From Pseudoalteromonas lipolytica (GTDB taxonomy: Bacteria; Pseudomonadota; Gammaproteobacteria; Enterobacterales; Alteromonadaceae), in the NCBI RefSeq assembly GCF_900116435.1, contig NZ_FPAZ01000007.1, forward strand, positions 186,001 to 250,000: a DNA stretch of 64,000 nt. The letters run 5' to 3'. Shown here piece by piece: positions 40,671 to 50,773 of this stretch (the first letter of the stretch is position 1; every line of letters begins with the position of its first letter). Both the position numbers and the translations under genes were made by a program. The notes under the pieces were generated by a model. It did no database searches, was not told the DNA's origin, and saw only the letters and a program-made list of their open reading frames with translations.

Positions 40671-42029
40671 ATGCGCGCACCCTATTTATCTGTCATTCTA
40701 TTTCTGCTTTGCATATTTCATGCTGCTTTCACGAGCGCTAATGAGCAACAAACATGGAAAATAATCTCGTTAGAATGGCCACCTTATGCGAGCAGTAAAA
40801 TGGCCAATGGCGGAGATGCAATCGCCTTATTAAGAGACTCACTTGCCGCAGAAGGGATAGCGCTAAGCGTGGAATATTTACCGTGGCAAGATGCACTAAA
40901 AAAAGCAGAGCAACCGGGGTATCTAGGTTACTATCCCGCGTGGCTTTCTGAGATACAAGCAGGGTTTATTGCTTCATCCCCCATTTTAACTTCACAACTT
41001 GCTGTGATGACCAGCCAAAGTAGCGTGCAACACTTTGAAAGCATTGAGCAACTTTTTAATGAAAGTAAAGTGGGTATCGTTGGTGCTTATATTTACCCTG
41101 ATGAAGTTGAAAAAGTCATTCAAGCTTACGAAAGCAGTATTATTCGTGCCGCAAATGATGAAGAGCTTTTTCACTTACTTCAGACAAACCAAATAAACTT
41201 TGCCATTGCAGCCCCTGAAGTATTCAACTACTTTGCCACGCAGAAAAATGTGTCTAAACCCCATATTGTTAGCCAGTTTGTCGATTCCCCTTTAGTGATA
41301 GGCATTCGTAATGCGCCTGAAAACCGCGAAAAAGCCACGCGGTTACAATCGTTATTTAGCATCAATAACCTCGAAACGATGGTCTACACAAAACCAAAAA
41401 AGCTGCTATTAACCTATATAGACATACCGAGTATCTCACCGTTTAATGAGTTCATTAGCCAAATATATGATGACATTGGCATTAAAACCCAAATACAAGC
41501 AACCCCAGCACGAAGAGGGCTTTTGTTGCTCAACGCGGGGATCATTGATGCAGACGTTGTCAGAGCTAAAAGTATTATTAAAGAGTTTGAAAATGTCGTT
41601 GTCGTAGAGCCAAGTCTCAGCGTGATAAACATTGTATTATTATGCCGACAAACGTTACCTTGCAGTCGAGAAATATTGTACGATCCTAGCAAGAATATTA
41701 TCAGCACCACTGGCAATACTGAGCTTTTAAGTGAGTTTGATATTAAAGCGCGTATTACGCACAACGAAGCGCTCAATCACAGCCTTGATTTATTAAGAAA
41801 AAAACGAATAAATTATATTCTGTATCCCGCACTTGAAAATGAACTTGCCTCTTTAAAAAAAGAATTTCACGTAATCGTATTACGTCAGTTAGCAGTCAAT
41901 ACCGTGATAAATAAAAAACACGCAGCGCTGATACCTGAACTCTCAAAAGCAATTAAAGCACGGCTACCCGAATTAAAAAGGCAGCTAGACAAAGACAACA
42001 TAAAACAGTCAAATTTACCCAAAAACTAG
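40671..42029 (+). CDS. Exported double solute-binding-like protein
   Basis: A 452-residue protein with a signal peptide (cleavage near TSANE, residue 23). Residues 28-240 resemble family 3 amino-acid-binding proteins (WKIISLEWPPYASSK, LLRDSLAAEGIALSVEYLPWQDAL). From about 245 a second, more divergent copy begins (LLLTYIDIPSISPFNEFISQIYDDIGIKTQIQATPARRGL). So it looks like a tandem duplication within one polypeptide. No permease or ATPase is nearby, so import is unlikely; such orphan proteins in marine bacteria often sit near signalling genes. It follows the MHYT-GGDEF gene in the same direction. Confidence 0.75.
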   Translation: MRAPYLSVILFLLCIFHAAFTSANEQQTWKIISLEWPPYASSKMANGGDAIALLRDSLAAEGIALSVEYLPWQDALKKAEQPGYLGYYPAWLSEIQAGFIASSPILTSQLAVMTSQSSVQHFESIEQLFNESKVGIVGAYIYPDEVEKVIQAYESSIIRAANDEELFHLLQTNQINFAIAAPEVFNYFATQKNVSKPHIVSQFVDSPLVIGIRNAPENREKATRLQSLFSINNLETMVYTKPKKLLLTYIDIPSISPFNEFISQIYDDIGIKTQIQATPARRGLLLLNAGIIDADVVRAKSIIKEFENVVVVEPSLSVINIVLLCRQTLPCSREILYDPSKNIISTTGNTELLSEFDIKARITHNEALNHSLDLLRKKRINYILYPALENELASLKKEFHVIVLRQLAVNTVINKKHAALIPELSKAIKARLPELKRQLDKDNIKQSNLPKN

Positions 42030-42108
42030 ATAAATTTATAAAATCCCAACGACTTAGCGAGTTTGATTTGCTAAACTTCAGGCTCAAAAGTGCTGTGAGG
42101 AAGAATGC

Positions 42109-43791
42109 ATGTGGCTTGAAAGGCTAAGGCGTCGATTAGCAAAGCCTAAAACATCTGTGCAATTGTGCTTACTTGGTGTAAGTGCGGGACTAATTGCGGC
42201 AGTGTTGATCATATTATTTCGCCTCACGATCATGTTTTTCCAAAGCTTATTTTTAGAAAAACCTGACGACTTTACGACTCTTCCCACACTTGAACGTGTA
42301 TTACTCCCTGTCGGCGCCGCCTTATTAATTGCTTTATTTGCCGCATTAACGGGTTTTAAACACTACCGTTTAGGGATCCCCTTTGTAATTCACCGAATCA
42401 AAAAGCATTATGGCCAAATGCCACTGTACAACACCGTTAACCAATTTGTTGGTGGAGCGTTGGCGTTAATTAGTGGTTTTTCGGTGGGTCGTGAAGGTCC
42501 TTCTGTCCACATGGGAGCAACGGGTGCAAGTTTGCTTGCCGATAAATTGCATTTACCCCACAATGCCATGAGAACCCTGACTGGCTGCGGTGTTGCAGCG
42601 GGTATCGCAGCCTCATTCAATACCCCACTTGCTGCGGTAATCTTTGTAATGGAAGTCGTACTTAGGGAATACAAAGTACACATATTTGTGCCAATTATGC
42701 TTGCCGCGGTGACAGGCGCACTCGCCACCCAATTTGTGTTTGGTGATGCATCTGAACTGGCGCTTATTACCATGAACCCACTCAGTGGCTGGCATTACCC
42801 ATTTTTAATCTTATTTGGTATGGCGCTGGGAGCAGTTGCGTATGCGTTTAATCAAAACTTAATGTTGATCATTCGCACTTTTAAACCATTAAGCATGTTT
42901 CCACGTTTATTACTTGCAGGGTTAATTGCAGGTTTAATTGCCTACATGGTGCCGCATGCGATGGGCTCTGGTATGAGTGCAATTACCATTGCCATTGAAT
43001 CACCCGATGATGTGCAGTTTTTGACGACCATTTTAATTGCCAAGCTATTAGCAACTTTATTTGCTATTGGCTTGGGGATACCCGGTGGTATTATTGGCCC
43101 CGTGATTGGATTAGGCGTACTTATGGGCACGTTAATGGCATTTTTTGCGCAGTTTATTAGCCCTGGGGTTGATATTGCAGGTACTTACAGCATGCTTGGA
43201 ATGGCAGGCTTACTTGCGGCCACCTTACATGCGCCGCTTGCCGCACTTACAACCGTGATGGAGCTAACTTCAAGTCCTGAGATTATTGTGCCTGCCATGC
43301 TCGTTATCTCAACAGCGTATGTTACCGCGCTGCAATTCTTTGGTAACCGCTCTATCTTTATGCAACAACTGGATTTCCAAGGACTTGAATATCAAATTTC
43401 GCCAGCAACCGAGGCGTTGCAAAAAGTGGGTGTGATGGAAGAAATGGATGAGCATTTCAAACTGCTATACAGCGATGATAAAGAACAAATAAAAGCATCT
43501 CTCGATGCCATTGACAGTCAAACACCATTAATTGTTCACGATGACGAAAATGGCTATCGCCTAGCAGAATATGACTTGAGCTTGATGTCAGATCAAAACA
43601 GTAATATTAAATATGTCAGTCTCGCAGGTTTAAGTAGCCAAGCCACACTCGCGGATGCCTTTGACTTGCTTAAAGATAAACGAAGCGGTGCGGTGTATAT
43701 ATATAACTTACTTGATAATCAGCAAATTATGGGGCTTTTGCGTTGGGACCAAATTAGACATATTCTGACCATACGCAATAGCCTGTTATAA
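42109..43791 (+). CDS. Divergent CLC family chloride channel/transporter
   Basis: A 560-residue CLC protein. The gating-glutamate loop GREGPSVHMG is intact (Glu129, E. coli Glu148) and GIPGGIIGPVIG matches the GxFxP loop region. Compared by eye with E. coli ClcA, Ser107 aligns with Leu (RLGIP), the internal proton Glu203 with Val (FVMEVV) and Tyr445 with Phe (RSIF). The C-terminal 130 residues form a CBS-like regulatory domain. Ion and coupling mode are therefore uncertain; a channel rather than a Cl-/H+ antiporter is possible. It precedes hemJ by 20 nt. E. coli clcA sits in the same hemL/erpA neighbourhood. Confidence 0.9.
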   Translation: MWLERLRRRLAKPKTSVQLCLLGVSAGLIAAVLIILFRLTIMFFQSLFLEKPDDFTTLPTLERVLLPVGAALLIALFAALTGFKHYRLGIPFVIHRIKKHYGQMPLYNTVNQFVGGALALISGFSVGREGPSVHMGATGASLLADKLHLPHNAMRTLTGCGVAAGIAASFNTPLAAVIFVMEVVLREYKVHIFVPIMLAAVTGALATQFVFGDASELALITMNPLSGWHYPFLILFGMALGAVAYAFNQNLMLIIRTFKPLSMFPRLLLAGLIAGLIAYMVPHAMGSGMSAITIAIESPDDVQFLTTILIAKLLATLFAIGLGIPGGIIGPVIGLGVLMGTLMAFFAQFISPGVDIAGTYSMLGMAGLLAATLHAPLAALTTVMELTSSPEIIVPAMLVISTAYVTALQFFGNRSIFMQQLDFQGLEYQISPATEALQKVGVMEEMDEHFKLLYSDDKEQIKASLDAIDSQTPLIVHDDENGYRLAEYDLSLMSDQNSNIKYVSLAGLSSQATLADAFDLLKDKRSGAVYIYNLLDNQQIMGLLRWDQIRHILTIRNSLL

Positions 43792-43811
43792 CAATTAAAA
43801 TGGATCAATAA

Positions 43812-44246
43812 ATGAGTGCGCTATTAATTTACAAAACGTTTCATGTATTTTTTATGATTGCTTGGTTCGCTGGTATTTTCTACTTACCACGATTATTTGT
43901 TTACCACGCCATGAGCGAAGAAAAAGCCTGTAACTCAATGTTAAAAGTAATGGAGCGACGCTTACTGTTATTCGTTACCCCTTTTGCGGTATTAACACTG
44001 GTTTTTGGGGTACTGACAATTGTTGAATATGGCCGTGAATGGTTCAAATACAGCATGTGGCTTCACTATAAGTTAGTGCTCGTTATTATCTTATATATCT
44101 ACCATGCCTACTGTTTTAAGTTATTGGCTGATTTTAAGCATGATCGCAACACACGTAGCGATCGTTTTTATCGCATTTTTAATGAAATTCCGGTGCTGAT
44201 TCTATTGGCGATTGTCGCATTAGCAATTATTAAACCTAGCTTATAA
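43812..44246 (+). CDS. hemJ: Protoporphyrinogen oxidase HemJ
   Basis: A 144-residue membrane protein with four helices of the UPF0093/CopD-like family. The conserved His11 (YKTFHVFFMIAWFAG) and Lys87 (WLHYKLVLV) needed for activity in HemJ enzymes are present. It oxidises protoporphyrinogen IX to protoporphyrin IX, the penultimate step of heme synthesis, and lies 1.2 kb from hemL. It is 20 nt after the CLC gene, so the two are probably cotranscribed. Confidence 0.88.
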   Translation: MSALLIYKTFHVFFMIAWFAGIFYLPRLFVYHAMSEEKACNSMLKVMERRLLLFVTPFAVLTLVFGVLTIVEYGREWFKYSMWLHYKLVLVIILYIYHAYCFKLLADFKHDRNTRSDRFYRIFNEIPVLILLAIVALAIIKPSL

Positions 44247-44351
44247 TTTGCTGCTGTGTACGCTAAAAATTTGCTATAGTACGGCGCAAATTTATGCGAC
44301 CTCCCATACAGAGTGTCAGCGCCTTTATAAATGTGATTAGGAACAAGCCCC

Positions 44352-45368
44352 ATGTTAAGTTTCCAAGGTGAAAATATCCTGTCGGTCAATCAACTTGATC
44401 GCGATTGTATTGAACGTATTTTTGCAGTTGCTAAGAAAATGGAGCCCTATGCTAAAAAGCAAAAGCGCACCAATGTGTTAGAAGGCGCTATATTAGCTAA
44501 TTTATTCTTCGAGCCAAGCACGCGAACACGTGTCAGCTTTGGCACCGCCTTTAATCTACTCGGTGGTTTAGTGCGTGAAACTACGGGCATGCAAAGCTCA
44601 GCGTTAGCCAAAGGTGAATCACTGTACGACACAGCACGTGTTATTTCAGCTTATGCTGATGCCGTTGCAATGCGTCACCCAGATGCAGGCTCGGTAGCCG
44701 AGTTTGCAACAGGCTGTGATGTACCTGTCATTAACGGCGGTGACGGTCCTAATGAACACCCCACTCAAGCACTACTCGATTTATTAACTATCGAACGTGA
44801 ACTGGGGCGTTTTAATCAACCAATAGACGGTATGCACATTGCCCTTGTTGGTGATTTAAAATATGGCCGTACTGTTCACTCGTTATCTAAATTACTGTGC
44901 CACTATAAAGACATTAAATTTTCAATGGTCGCGCCTGACGGCTTACAAATGCCAGACTATGTTTTAGATGCTGTTGATAATGCGGGTCATAAAATTCAAC
45001 TGGTTGACAAAATGGAAGGCAACCTTGCGGCAGATATTGTTTATCAAACCCGCATCCAAGAAGAACGCTTTCCTTCGCAAGAAGAAGCAAACAAATACCG
45101 TGGTGGTTTCCGTATCAGCCAAGCAATTTACAACACACACTGTAAGCCAAATTCAGTACTGATGCACCCACTCCCACGTGACAGCCGTTTAGAAGCAAAC
45201 GAGCTTGATAACGATTTAAACAGCAACGATAACCTTGCAATTTTCCGCCAAGTTCAAAACGGCGTATTAATTCGCATGGCCTTGTTTGCTCTGACCTTAG
45301 ATGTTGCTGACAAAGTTGAGCAATATGAAGTCAACGTACCGTGGTTTAGCCGTAAACGTAACAGCTAA
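44352..45368 (+). CDS. pyrB: Aspartate carbamoyltransferase catalytic chain
   Basis: A 338-residue enzyme, longer than the 311-residue E. coli PyrB because of an extended C terminus (PWFSRKRNS). Carbamoyl-phosphate residues are in EPSTRTRVSFG (54-64), with HPTQALLDL and MHPLPRD conserved. It makes carbamoyl aspartate in pyrimidine synthesis. No pyrI regulatory gene follows, so it probably works without the E. coli type of allosteric chain. A GAGCCC hairpin follows but lacks a T-run. Confidence 0.95.
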   Translation: MLSFQGENILSVNQLDRDCIERIFAVAKKMEPYAKKQKRTNVLEGAILANLFFEPSTRTRVSFGTAFNLLGGLVRETTGMQSSALAKGESLYDTARVISAYADAVAMRHPDAGSVAEFATGCDVPVINGGDGPNEHPTQALLDLLTIERELGRFNQPIDGMHIALVGDLKYGRTVHSLSKLLCHYKDIKFSMVAPDGLQMPDYVLDAVDNAGHKIQLVDKMEGNLAADIVYQTRIQEERFPSQEEANKYRGGFRISQAIYNTHCKPNSVLMHPLPRDSRLEANELDNDLNSNDNLAIFRQVQNGVLIRMALFALTLDVADKVEQYEVNVPWFSRKRNS

Positions 45369-45381
45369 TAATCTACGTTTA

Positions 45382-45397
45382 GGGCTCGCTTGAGCCC
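45382..45397 (+). terminator. Weak hairpin after pyrB
   Basis: gggctc / gagccc arms with a 4-nt loop, 13 nt after the pyrB stop. Only two T follow, so termination is doubtful. Confidence 0.4.
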
Positions 45398-45440
45398 TTG
45401 CAAACCTCTCATTTAACGTGACAACCAAATAGGACTATTC

Positions 45441-46721
45441 ATGACAATTAGCCAAGATCTTTTTAATCGCGCGCAAGAATCAATCCCAGGCGGTGTTAAC
45501 TCACCCGTTCGTGCATTTAATGGCGTAGGCGGCACCCCTCTTTTTATCACCAAAGCCGAAGGTCCGTTTACGTTCGACGCCGATGGTAACCGCTACATTG
45601 ACTATGTCGGTTCTTGGGGCCCAATGATCATGGGGCATAATCACCCAGCGATTAAACAAGCAGTACTCGACGCAGTTGAAAATGGCTTAAGCTATGGAGC
45701 CCCCACTGAAGCCGAAATCTTAATGGCCGAAAAAGTAAAAGAGCTTGTTCCATCAATCGAAAAAGTACGTATGGTGAGCTCAGGCACTGAAGCAACAATG
45801 AGTGCGATTCGCCTTGCTCGTGGCTTCACTGGCCGTGACAAAATATTAAAGTTTGAAGGCTGTTACCACGGTCACGCTGATTCACTGCTTGTTAAAGCAG
45901 GTTCAGGTGCATTGACTATGGGCGTGCCTAACTCACCGGGCATTCCAGAGGATTTTGCTAAACACACATTAACGGTGTCGTTTAATAACTTAGACGAAGT
46001 AAAAGCCATTTTTGCCAAATACGCCGACGAGATTGCCTGTATCATCGTTGAACCAGTTGCTGGCAACATGAACTGTATCCCACCAGTACCAGGCTTTTTA
46101 GAAGGTCTACGTGAGGTGTGTGATGAGTACAAGTCAGTGCTTATTTTTGATGAAGTGATGACAGGTTTCCGTGTTGCTTTAGGGGGCGCACAAGCATATT
46201 ACAACATCAAACCAGACCTTACTTGCCTTGGTAAAGTTATTGGTGGCGGTATGCCAGTGGGTGCTTTTGGCGGTAAAAAAGAAATCATGGATTATATCGC
46301 GCCCGTTGGTCCGGTTTACCAAGCAGGTACTTTATCAGGTAACCCAATAGCCATGGCTGCCGGCTTAAAATCGCTTGAGCTATTAAGTGTTGATGGTTTA
46401 CATGATGAACTTGAAGCTAAGAGCAAAGCGTTATGTGACGGCTTTGAAGCAGCAGCGAAAAAAGCAGGCATTCCCCTAACAACCAATTATGCTGGCGGCA
46501 TGTATGGTTTCTTCTTTACTGATAAAGAGAAAGTAACCAGCTACCAACAAGCAACAGAGTGTGATTTAGAGCGCTTTAAAAAGTTCTTCCACTTAATGCT
46601 TGATGAAGGCGTATACCTAGCACCTTCTGCATTTGAGGCAGGCTTTGTATGTGCAGAGCATTCTGAAAAAGAAATTGCAGACACCATTGCAGCAGCAGAG
46701 CGAGCTTTCGCTAAATTATAA
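45441..46721 (+). CDS. hemL: Glutamate-1-semialdehyde 2,1-aminomutase
   Basis: A 426-residue PLP enzyme of standard length. Features are [12 protein letters not shown] at the start, [16 protein letters not shown], the PLP Asp in [12 protein letters not shown], and the Schiff-base Lys in [17 protein letters not shown]. It makes 5-aminolevulinate, the heme precursor, in the C5 pathway. Heme is needed by the cyo oxidase, and hemJ is close by. Ended by a strong terminator shared with mrcB. Confidence 0.98.
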   Translation: MTISQDLFNRAQESIPGGVNSPVRAFNGVGGTPLFITKAEGPFTFDADGNRYIDYVGSWGPMIMGHNHPAIKQAVLDAVENGLSYGAPTEAEILMAEKVKELVPSIEKVRMVSSGTEATMSAIRLARGFTGRDKILKFEGCYHGHADSLLVKAGSGALTMGVPNSPGIPEDFAKHTLTVSFNNLDEVKAIFAKYADEIACIIVEPVAGNMNCIPPVPGFLEGLREVCDEYKSVLIFDEVMTGFRVALGGAQAYYNIKPDLTCLGKVIGGGMPVGAFGGKKEIMDYIAPVGPVYQAGTLSGNPIAMAAGLKSLELLSVDGLHDELEAKSKALCDGFEAAAKKAGIPLTTNYAGGMYGFFFTDKEKVTSYQQATECDLERFKKFFHLMLDEGVYLAPSAFEAGFVCAEHSEKEIADTIAAAERAFAKL

Positions 46722-46740
46722 TGGCCAATGACAAACAATT

Positions 46741-46777
46741 AAAAAGCCCCAGCATTAAAAATGCTGGGGCTTTTTTT
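46741..46777. terminator. Bidirectional terminator between hemL and mrcB
   Basis: agccccagcat / atgctggggct arms with A5 before and T7 after, loop taaaa. Perfect 11-bp stem, active for both converging genes. Confidence 0.95.
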
Positions 46778-46785
46778 ATCGGCTT

Positions 46786-49113
46786 TTAATCTCTAATACA
46801 ACGAGGCCGTGGTTCAAACTCACTGGCGCGAATTGGTAACTGCACTACTTTGCCGCAGCCTGGCGGTGCTTGTAGTCCGGTTTCTTCATTAATGAATGCC
46901 CAGCGAACTGATGCTGGACGCGTGTCAGCTATCGCTTCAGGATTGAGCGGTTTAAGATAACGAATATAGGCTTCAAGTGCGCCAACACTGCCCGTTAACC
47001 CCGTGCTCTTGTTATCATCGCGACCAATCCATGCCACCGTCACTGTATTTTGATCGAAGCCTGCAAACCAGCTATCACGTAAATCGTTACTTGTACCCGT
47101 TTTACCAGCCAGTTGAATAGATGGAAAGTGGGCATTCAAACGTTTAGCAGTGCCATCTTTTGTTACCCGCTTCATGGCATATTTTGTCATGTATACAGAG
47201 GCATCATCAAAACGCTTCTGCGATTCAACATCATGTTTATAAAGTACTTTACCAACCGAGTCTGTTAACGCTGAGATAGACGTAAGCTCACGATATTGCC
47301 CATCTGCCGCAAGCGTTGTGTAAAGCTGAGCCACTTCAAAACTTGAAAGCTCTAACGCCCCTAATAACAGTGACGGATATTGTTCGATACGTTCATCAAC
47401 GCCTAAGCGCTTCAGTGTGTCAGCCACTTTATCAACACCTACATCTAACCCCGTATTGACCGCTGGGATATTTACACTGTTACTAAACGCTTTATAGAGT
47501 GGCATTGGGCCTCGGAATTGCTTATCGAAGTTTTCAGGCTGCCACACTTTCCCTTGTTCATTTGTTACTTGTAGTGGTGAATCATCCACTAAGGTTGCTA
47601 CATTAAATTTTCCGCTTTCAAAGGCCGTTAAATAAACGGCGGGTTTCACTAACGAGCCAATATTACGTTTTGTATCAAGTACACGGTTAAAGCCAAAGTA
47701 ACGCACATCTCGGCCTGCTACGAGTGCCGATACTCCCCCCTTCTCAACATTTACAGAGATCATGGCAGCTTCAAGTTCTTCTGTTTTAGGGCGTTTTTCT
47801 AAGTAAGGCAGACTTGCTTCTATCGACTCTTCCATCGCCGTTTGTTTTTGAAGGTCAAAATAGGTAAAAACTCGCACACCCGCATCTAATACCTGTTGAT
47901 CGGGCAGTAATCGTTTTAGTTCACGATTAACCAGTTCTAAATAACCTGGATACGACTTTTGCAGGCTGTCTTTCATAGGTGCAATGTCGATTGGACGCTT
48001 TAAAGCGGCGCGATATTCACGCGTATCAATGAGTTTGTTCTCCACCATTAAGCGCAATACTAAATCTCGTCTTTCCATGGCGCGTTCACTGTAACGACGA
48101 GGGTTGTAATACGATGGGCCTTTTACCATGGCAACAAGTAGCGCTATTTGGTCGTACTCAAGTTCATCGACAGGCTTTGAAAAATAAAAATCAGCGGCAA
48201 GCCCCATACCGTGTACACCTTGGTTATAAGACTGACCTAAGTACACTTCGTTTAAATACGCTTCGAGGATTTCATCTTTGCTGTAACGGTAATCTAAAAT
48301 CAGTGCTATTAATGCTTCATTAAATTTACGCACTAATGAACGCTCACGCGTTAAATATATATTTTTTGCTAATTGCTGAGTCAGCGTACTGCCACCCTGC
48401 ACGGTTCTACCCGCTTTAATATTACTGTATAAAGCGCGCATTATTGACCAAACAGACACACCGTGATGTTGATAAAAATTACGATCTTCGACCACCAGCA
48501 GCGTGTCTTTTAACATCGCAGGAAACTTATCTAGCGGGACAAATTCACGGTCTTGTTTTGAGTCGTTACCAATGCGCGCAATTTGCACCGGCTCTAGGCG
48601 CGCGGTGTTTAAACGACGACCGAATTTATCTTTAATGGTTGCTAACTTTTGCCCAGAAAAACGCAGCTCAATAACATGAGCCTCTTCAAGGCCATCGTAA
48701 AACTCAAATTCACGGCGATATACTTTAATGGTGTTAGCAGATTTTACATACTGACCTGTACGACTTAGTTTATTTACTGACGAATAATTTAAACGATTTA
48801 ACTCCCAAACAACCTCTTGTTGAGACAAGAACTGTCCTGGGTAAAAGCTCATTGCGCGCGCATAGACTTGGGCGGGAAGTTGCCATTTGTTGCCTTCAAA
48901 CTGACGGGTAATTTTGGCATCTAAATAAATAAGATAAAGCACCATGGTAATGACCACAGCCAACGAAAGCTTCCAAAAAATTGACCACATTTTTCGAAGC
49001 ACGCGTACTTTAGTTGTCGGTTGAGATGCGTTTGAACGCTTTGCAGTTGAACGTTTCGTTGCCGTCGTTTTTTTACCTGACGACTTTTTTGCAGGAGTTT
49101 TTTTATCAGCCAT
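46786..49113 (-). CDS. mrcB: Penicillin-binding protein 1B
   Basis: A 775-residue bifunctional peptidoglycan synthase. A lysine- and threonine-rich cytoplasmic tail (1-40) is followed by one membrane helix (about 47-66), a UB2H-like region, a glycosyltransferase domain (VVEDRNFYQHHGVS, GGSTLTQQLAKN) and a transpeptidase domain with SLVKP (active Ser and Lys), SNS and KTGTS. It polymerises and cross-links the wall and needs the outer-membrane activator LpoB. Converges on hemL. E. coli has mrcB near hemL as well. Confidence 0.96.
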   Translation of the reverse strand: MADKKTPAKKSSGKKTTATKRSTAKRSNASQPTTKVRVLRKMWSIFWKLSLAVVITMVLYLIYLDAKITRQFEGNKWQLPAQVYARAMSFYPGQFLSQQEVVWELNRLNYSSVNKLSRTGQYVKSANTIKVYRREFEFYDGLEEAHVIELRFSGQKLATIKDKFGRRLNTARLEPVQIARIGNDSKQDREFVPLDKFPAMLKDTLLVVEDRNFYQHHGVSVWSIMRALYSNIKAGRTVQGGSTLTQQLAKNIYLTRERSLVRKFNEALIALILDYRYSKDEILEAYLNEVYLGQSYNQGVHGMGLAADFYFSKPVDELEYDQIALLVAMVKGPSYYNPRRYSERAMERRDLVLRLMVENKLIDTREYRAALKRPIDIAPMKDSLQKSYPGYLELVNRELKRLLPDQQVLDAGVRVFTYFDLQKQTAMEESIEASLPYLEKRPKTEELEAAMISVNVEKGGVSALVAGRDVRYFGFNRVLDTKRNIGSLVKPAVYLTAFESGKFNVATLVDDSPLQVTNEQGKVWQPENFDKQFRGPMPLYKAFSNSVNIPAVNTGLDVGVDKVADTLKRLGVDERIEQYPSLLLGALELSSFEVAQLYTTLAADGQYRELTSISALTDSVGKVLYKHDVESQKRFDDASVYMTKYAMKRVTKDGTAKRLNAHFPSIQLAGKTGTSNDLRDSWFAGFDQNTVTVAWIGRDDNKSTGLTGSVGALEAYIRYLKPLNPEAIADTRPASVRWAFINEETGLQAPPGCGKVVQLPIRASEFEPRPRCIRD

Positions 49114-49207
49114 TGAGTTCGCTATTGGTCAGTTAATTTTACAGGGTTATATTTTGCATAACAGCGCAATACTAACACCTGCAAAATTAACAGTCACTTA
49201 AACTCGG

Positions 49208-49369
49208 TTAGCGTGTACACAACCAAAGTGAGTGAATGACAGCGGGGATGAAAAAGATAAAACACAAAATAATATTGATGATTAAATCTTTACCTACGCC
49301 CGCTTTCAGAAATACCGCAACAGGCGGTAAAAATAACGATAAAATGATTAGTAACAGTTTGTTATCCAT
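49208..49369 (-). CDS. YqaE/Pmp3 family small membrane protein
   Basis: A 53-residue frame from the ATG at 49369 to TAA at 49208, with AAGGG upstream. The sequence LPPVAVFLKAGVGKDLIINIILCFIFFIPAVIHSLWL is the Pmp3/UPF0057 signature: two short helices and a conserved PPxAVFLxxG. Members are stress- or cold-induced and affect membrane potential. Single gene 94 bp upstream of mrcB in the same direction. Confidence 0.88.
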   Translation of the reverse strand: MDNKLLLIILSLFLPPVAVFLKAGVGKDLIINIILCFIFFIPAVIHSLWLCTR

Positions 49370-49454
49370 GTTTTTCCCTTTTTAGTTAAGTGTTATTAGC
49401 ATAGTCAATAAAACCACCTCTCGCCTATAAGAAAACACTTATTTTTAACGCAAA

Positions 49455-49479
49455 AAAGCTCTACCAATAGTAGAGCTTT
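49455..49479 (-). terminator. Terminator of glnK-amtB
   Basis: aaagctcta / tagagcttt arms, 7-nt loop, followed on the minus strand by a T-run. It lies 55 nt past the amtB stop. Confidence 0.85.
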
Positions 49480-49534
49480 GATTTGAACACACAATGATAT
49501 TATTTAGCGTGTGCGCTGGGCACACGCATTAAAA

Positions 49535-50764
49535 TTAGTTACTGCGAACTGATACAAACTCAGGGTAAGCATCAATACCACAGTCATGTTGATCCATACC
49601 GCTTAATTCTTCTTCTTCGGTAACACGGATACCCATGGTATTTTTCAGAATTGCCCATACGATTGATGACGTAATGAACACAAAACCTAAGATACACACT
49701 AAACCAATTAACTGATTAACAAAGGTTGCATCTGAGTTTGATAAAGGCACTAACATGATACCTAATGCACCACACACACCATGAACCGAGATAGCGCCAA
49801 CTGGGTCATCAATTTTCGCTTTATCAAGTGCAACAATGCTAAACACCACAAGTGAGCCACCTAATAAACCAAGTAAACATGCTAGCAATGGAGAAGGTGA
49901 CGCTGGCTCAGCTGTAATCGTTACAAGACCTGCTAATGCACCATTTAGCACCATTGTTAAATCGGCTTTACCCCATAACACTTTACAGACAACCAATGCG
50001 GCAATTGCACCACAGGCAGCGGCAGCATTTGTATTAAGGAAAATTTTACCTACAGCGGTGGCGTTTTCAGCATCAGAGATCAGCAGTTGTGAACCACCGT
50101 TAAAACCAAACCACCCCATCCACAGAATTAATGTACCCAGTGTTGCCAGTGGTAGGTTTGAACCTGGAATTGGGTAAATTTCACCGTTTTTACCGTATTT
50201 ACCTTTACGAGCGCCTAAGAAAAGAACCCCTGCTAATGCTGCTGCAGCGCCTGCACCATGTACAATGGCCGAACCTGCGAAATCAACAAAGCCCATTTCT
50301 GATAAGAACCCGGCACCCCATGTCCAATAACCTTCAATTGGGTAGATAAAACCAGTTAAAATAACCGCGAAGATTAAGAATGCCCATAGCTTCATACGCT
50401 CAGCTACGGCACCCGATACAATAGACATCGCCGTTGCAACAAATACCACTTGGAAGAAAAAATCAGACTCTAAAGAGTGATTAGCATCTGACGCTTGCGT
50501 GCCAATTAAAGCACCAAACGAAGGAACAAAACCCCCTTCTGCGTTATCAACATACATAATGTTGTAACCCACCAGTAAGAACATAGTGCAAGCAATAGAG
50601 AACAGTGCAACGTTTTTAGTTAGTATTTCTGTTGTATTTTTTGCACGAACTAAACCTGCTTCTAACATGGCAAAACCAGCTGCCATCCACATGACTAATA
50701 CACCCGACATTAAAAAGTAAAATGTGTCGAGCGAGAACTTCAACTCTACTATCGTGTTTTCCAT
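49535..50764 (-). CDS. amtB: Ammonium transporter AmtB
   Basis: A 409-residue Amt/Rh family protein with about 11 helices and no obvious signal peptide. The twin pore histidines lie in AIVHGAGAAAALAG and ISVHGVCGALG. AGFAMLEAGLVRAKN and GWFGFNGGS are family signatures. It conducts ammonium or ammonia into the cell and is blocked by GlnK when nitrogen is sufficient. It follows glnK after 9 nt. Confidence 0.96.
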   Translation of the reverse strand: MENTIVELKFSLDTFYFLMSGVLVMWMAAGFAMLEAGLVRAKNTTEILTKNVALFSIACTMFLLVGYNIMYVDNAEGGFVPSFGALIGTQASDANHSLESDFFFQVVFVATAMSIVSGAVAERMKLWAFLIFAVILTGFIYPIEGYWTWGAGFLSEMGFVDFAGSAIVHGAGAAAALAGVLFLGARKGKYGKNGEIYPIPGSNLPLATLGTLILWMGWFGFNGGSQLLISDAENATAVGKIFLNTNAAAACGAIAALVVCKVLWGKADLTMVLNGALAGLVTITAEPASPSPLLACLLGLLGGSLVVFSIVALDKAKIDDPVGAISVHGVCGALGIMLVPLSNSDATFVNQLIGLVCILGFVFITSSIVWAILKNTMGIRVTEEEELSGMDQHDCGIDAYPEFVSVRSN

Positions 50765-50773
50765 AAATCCCCC

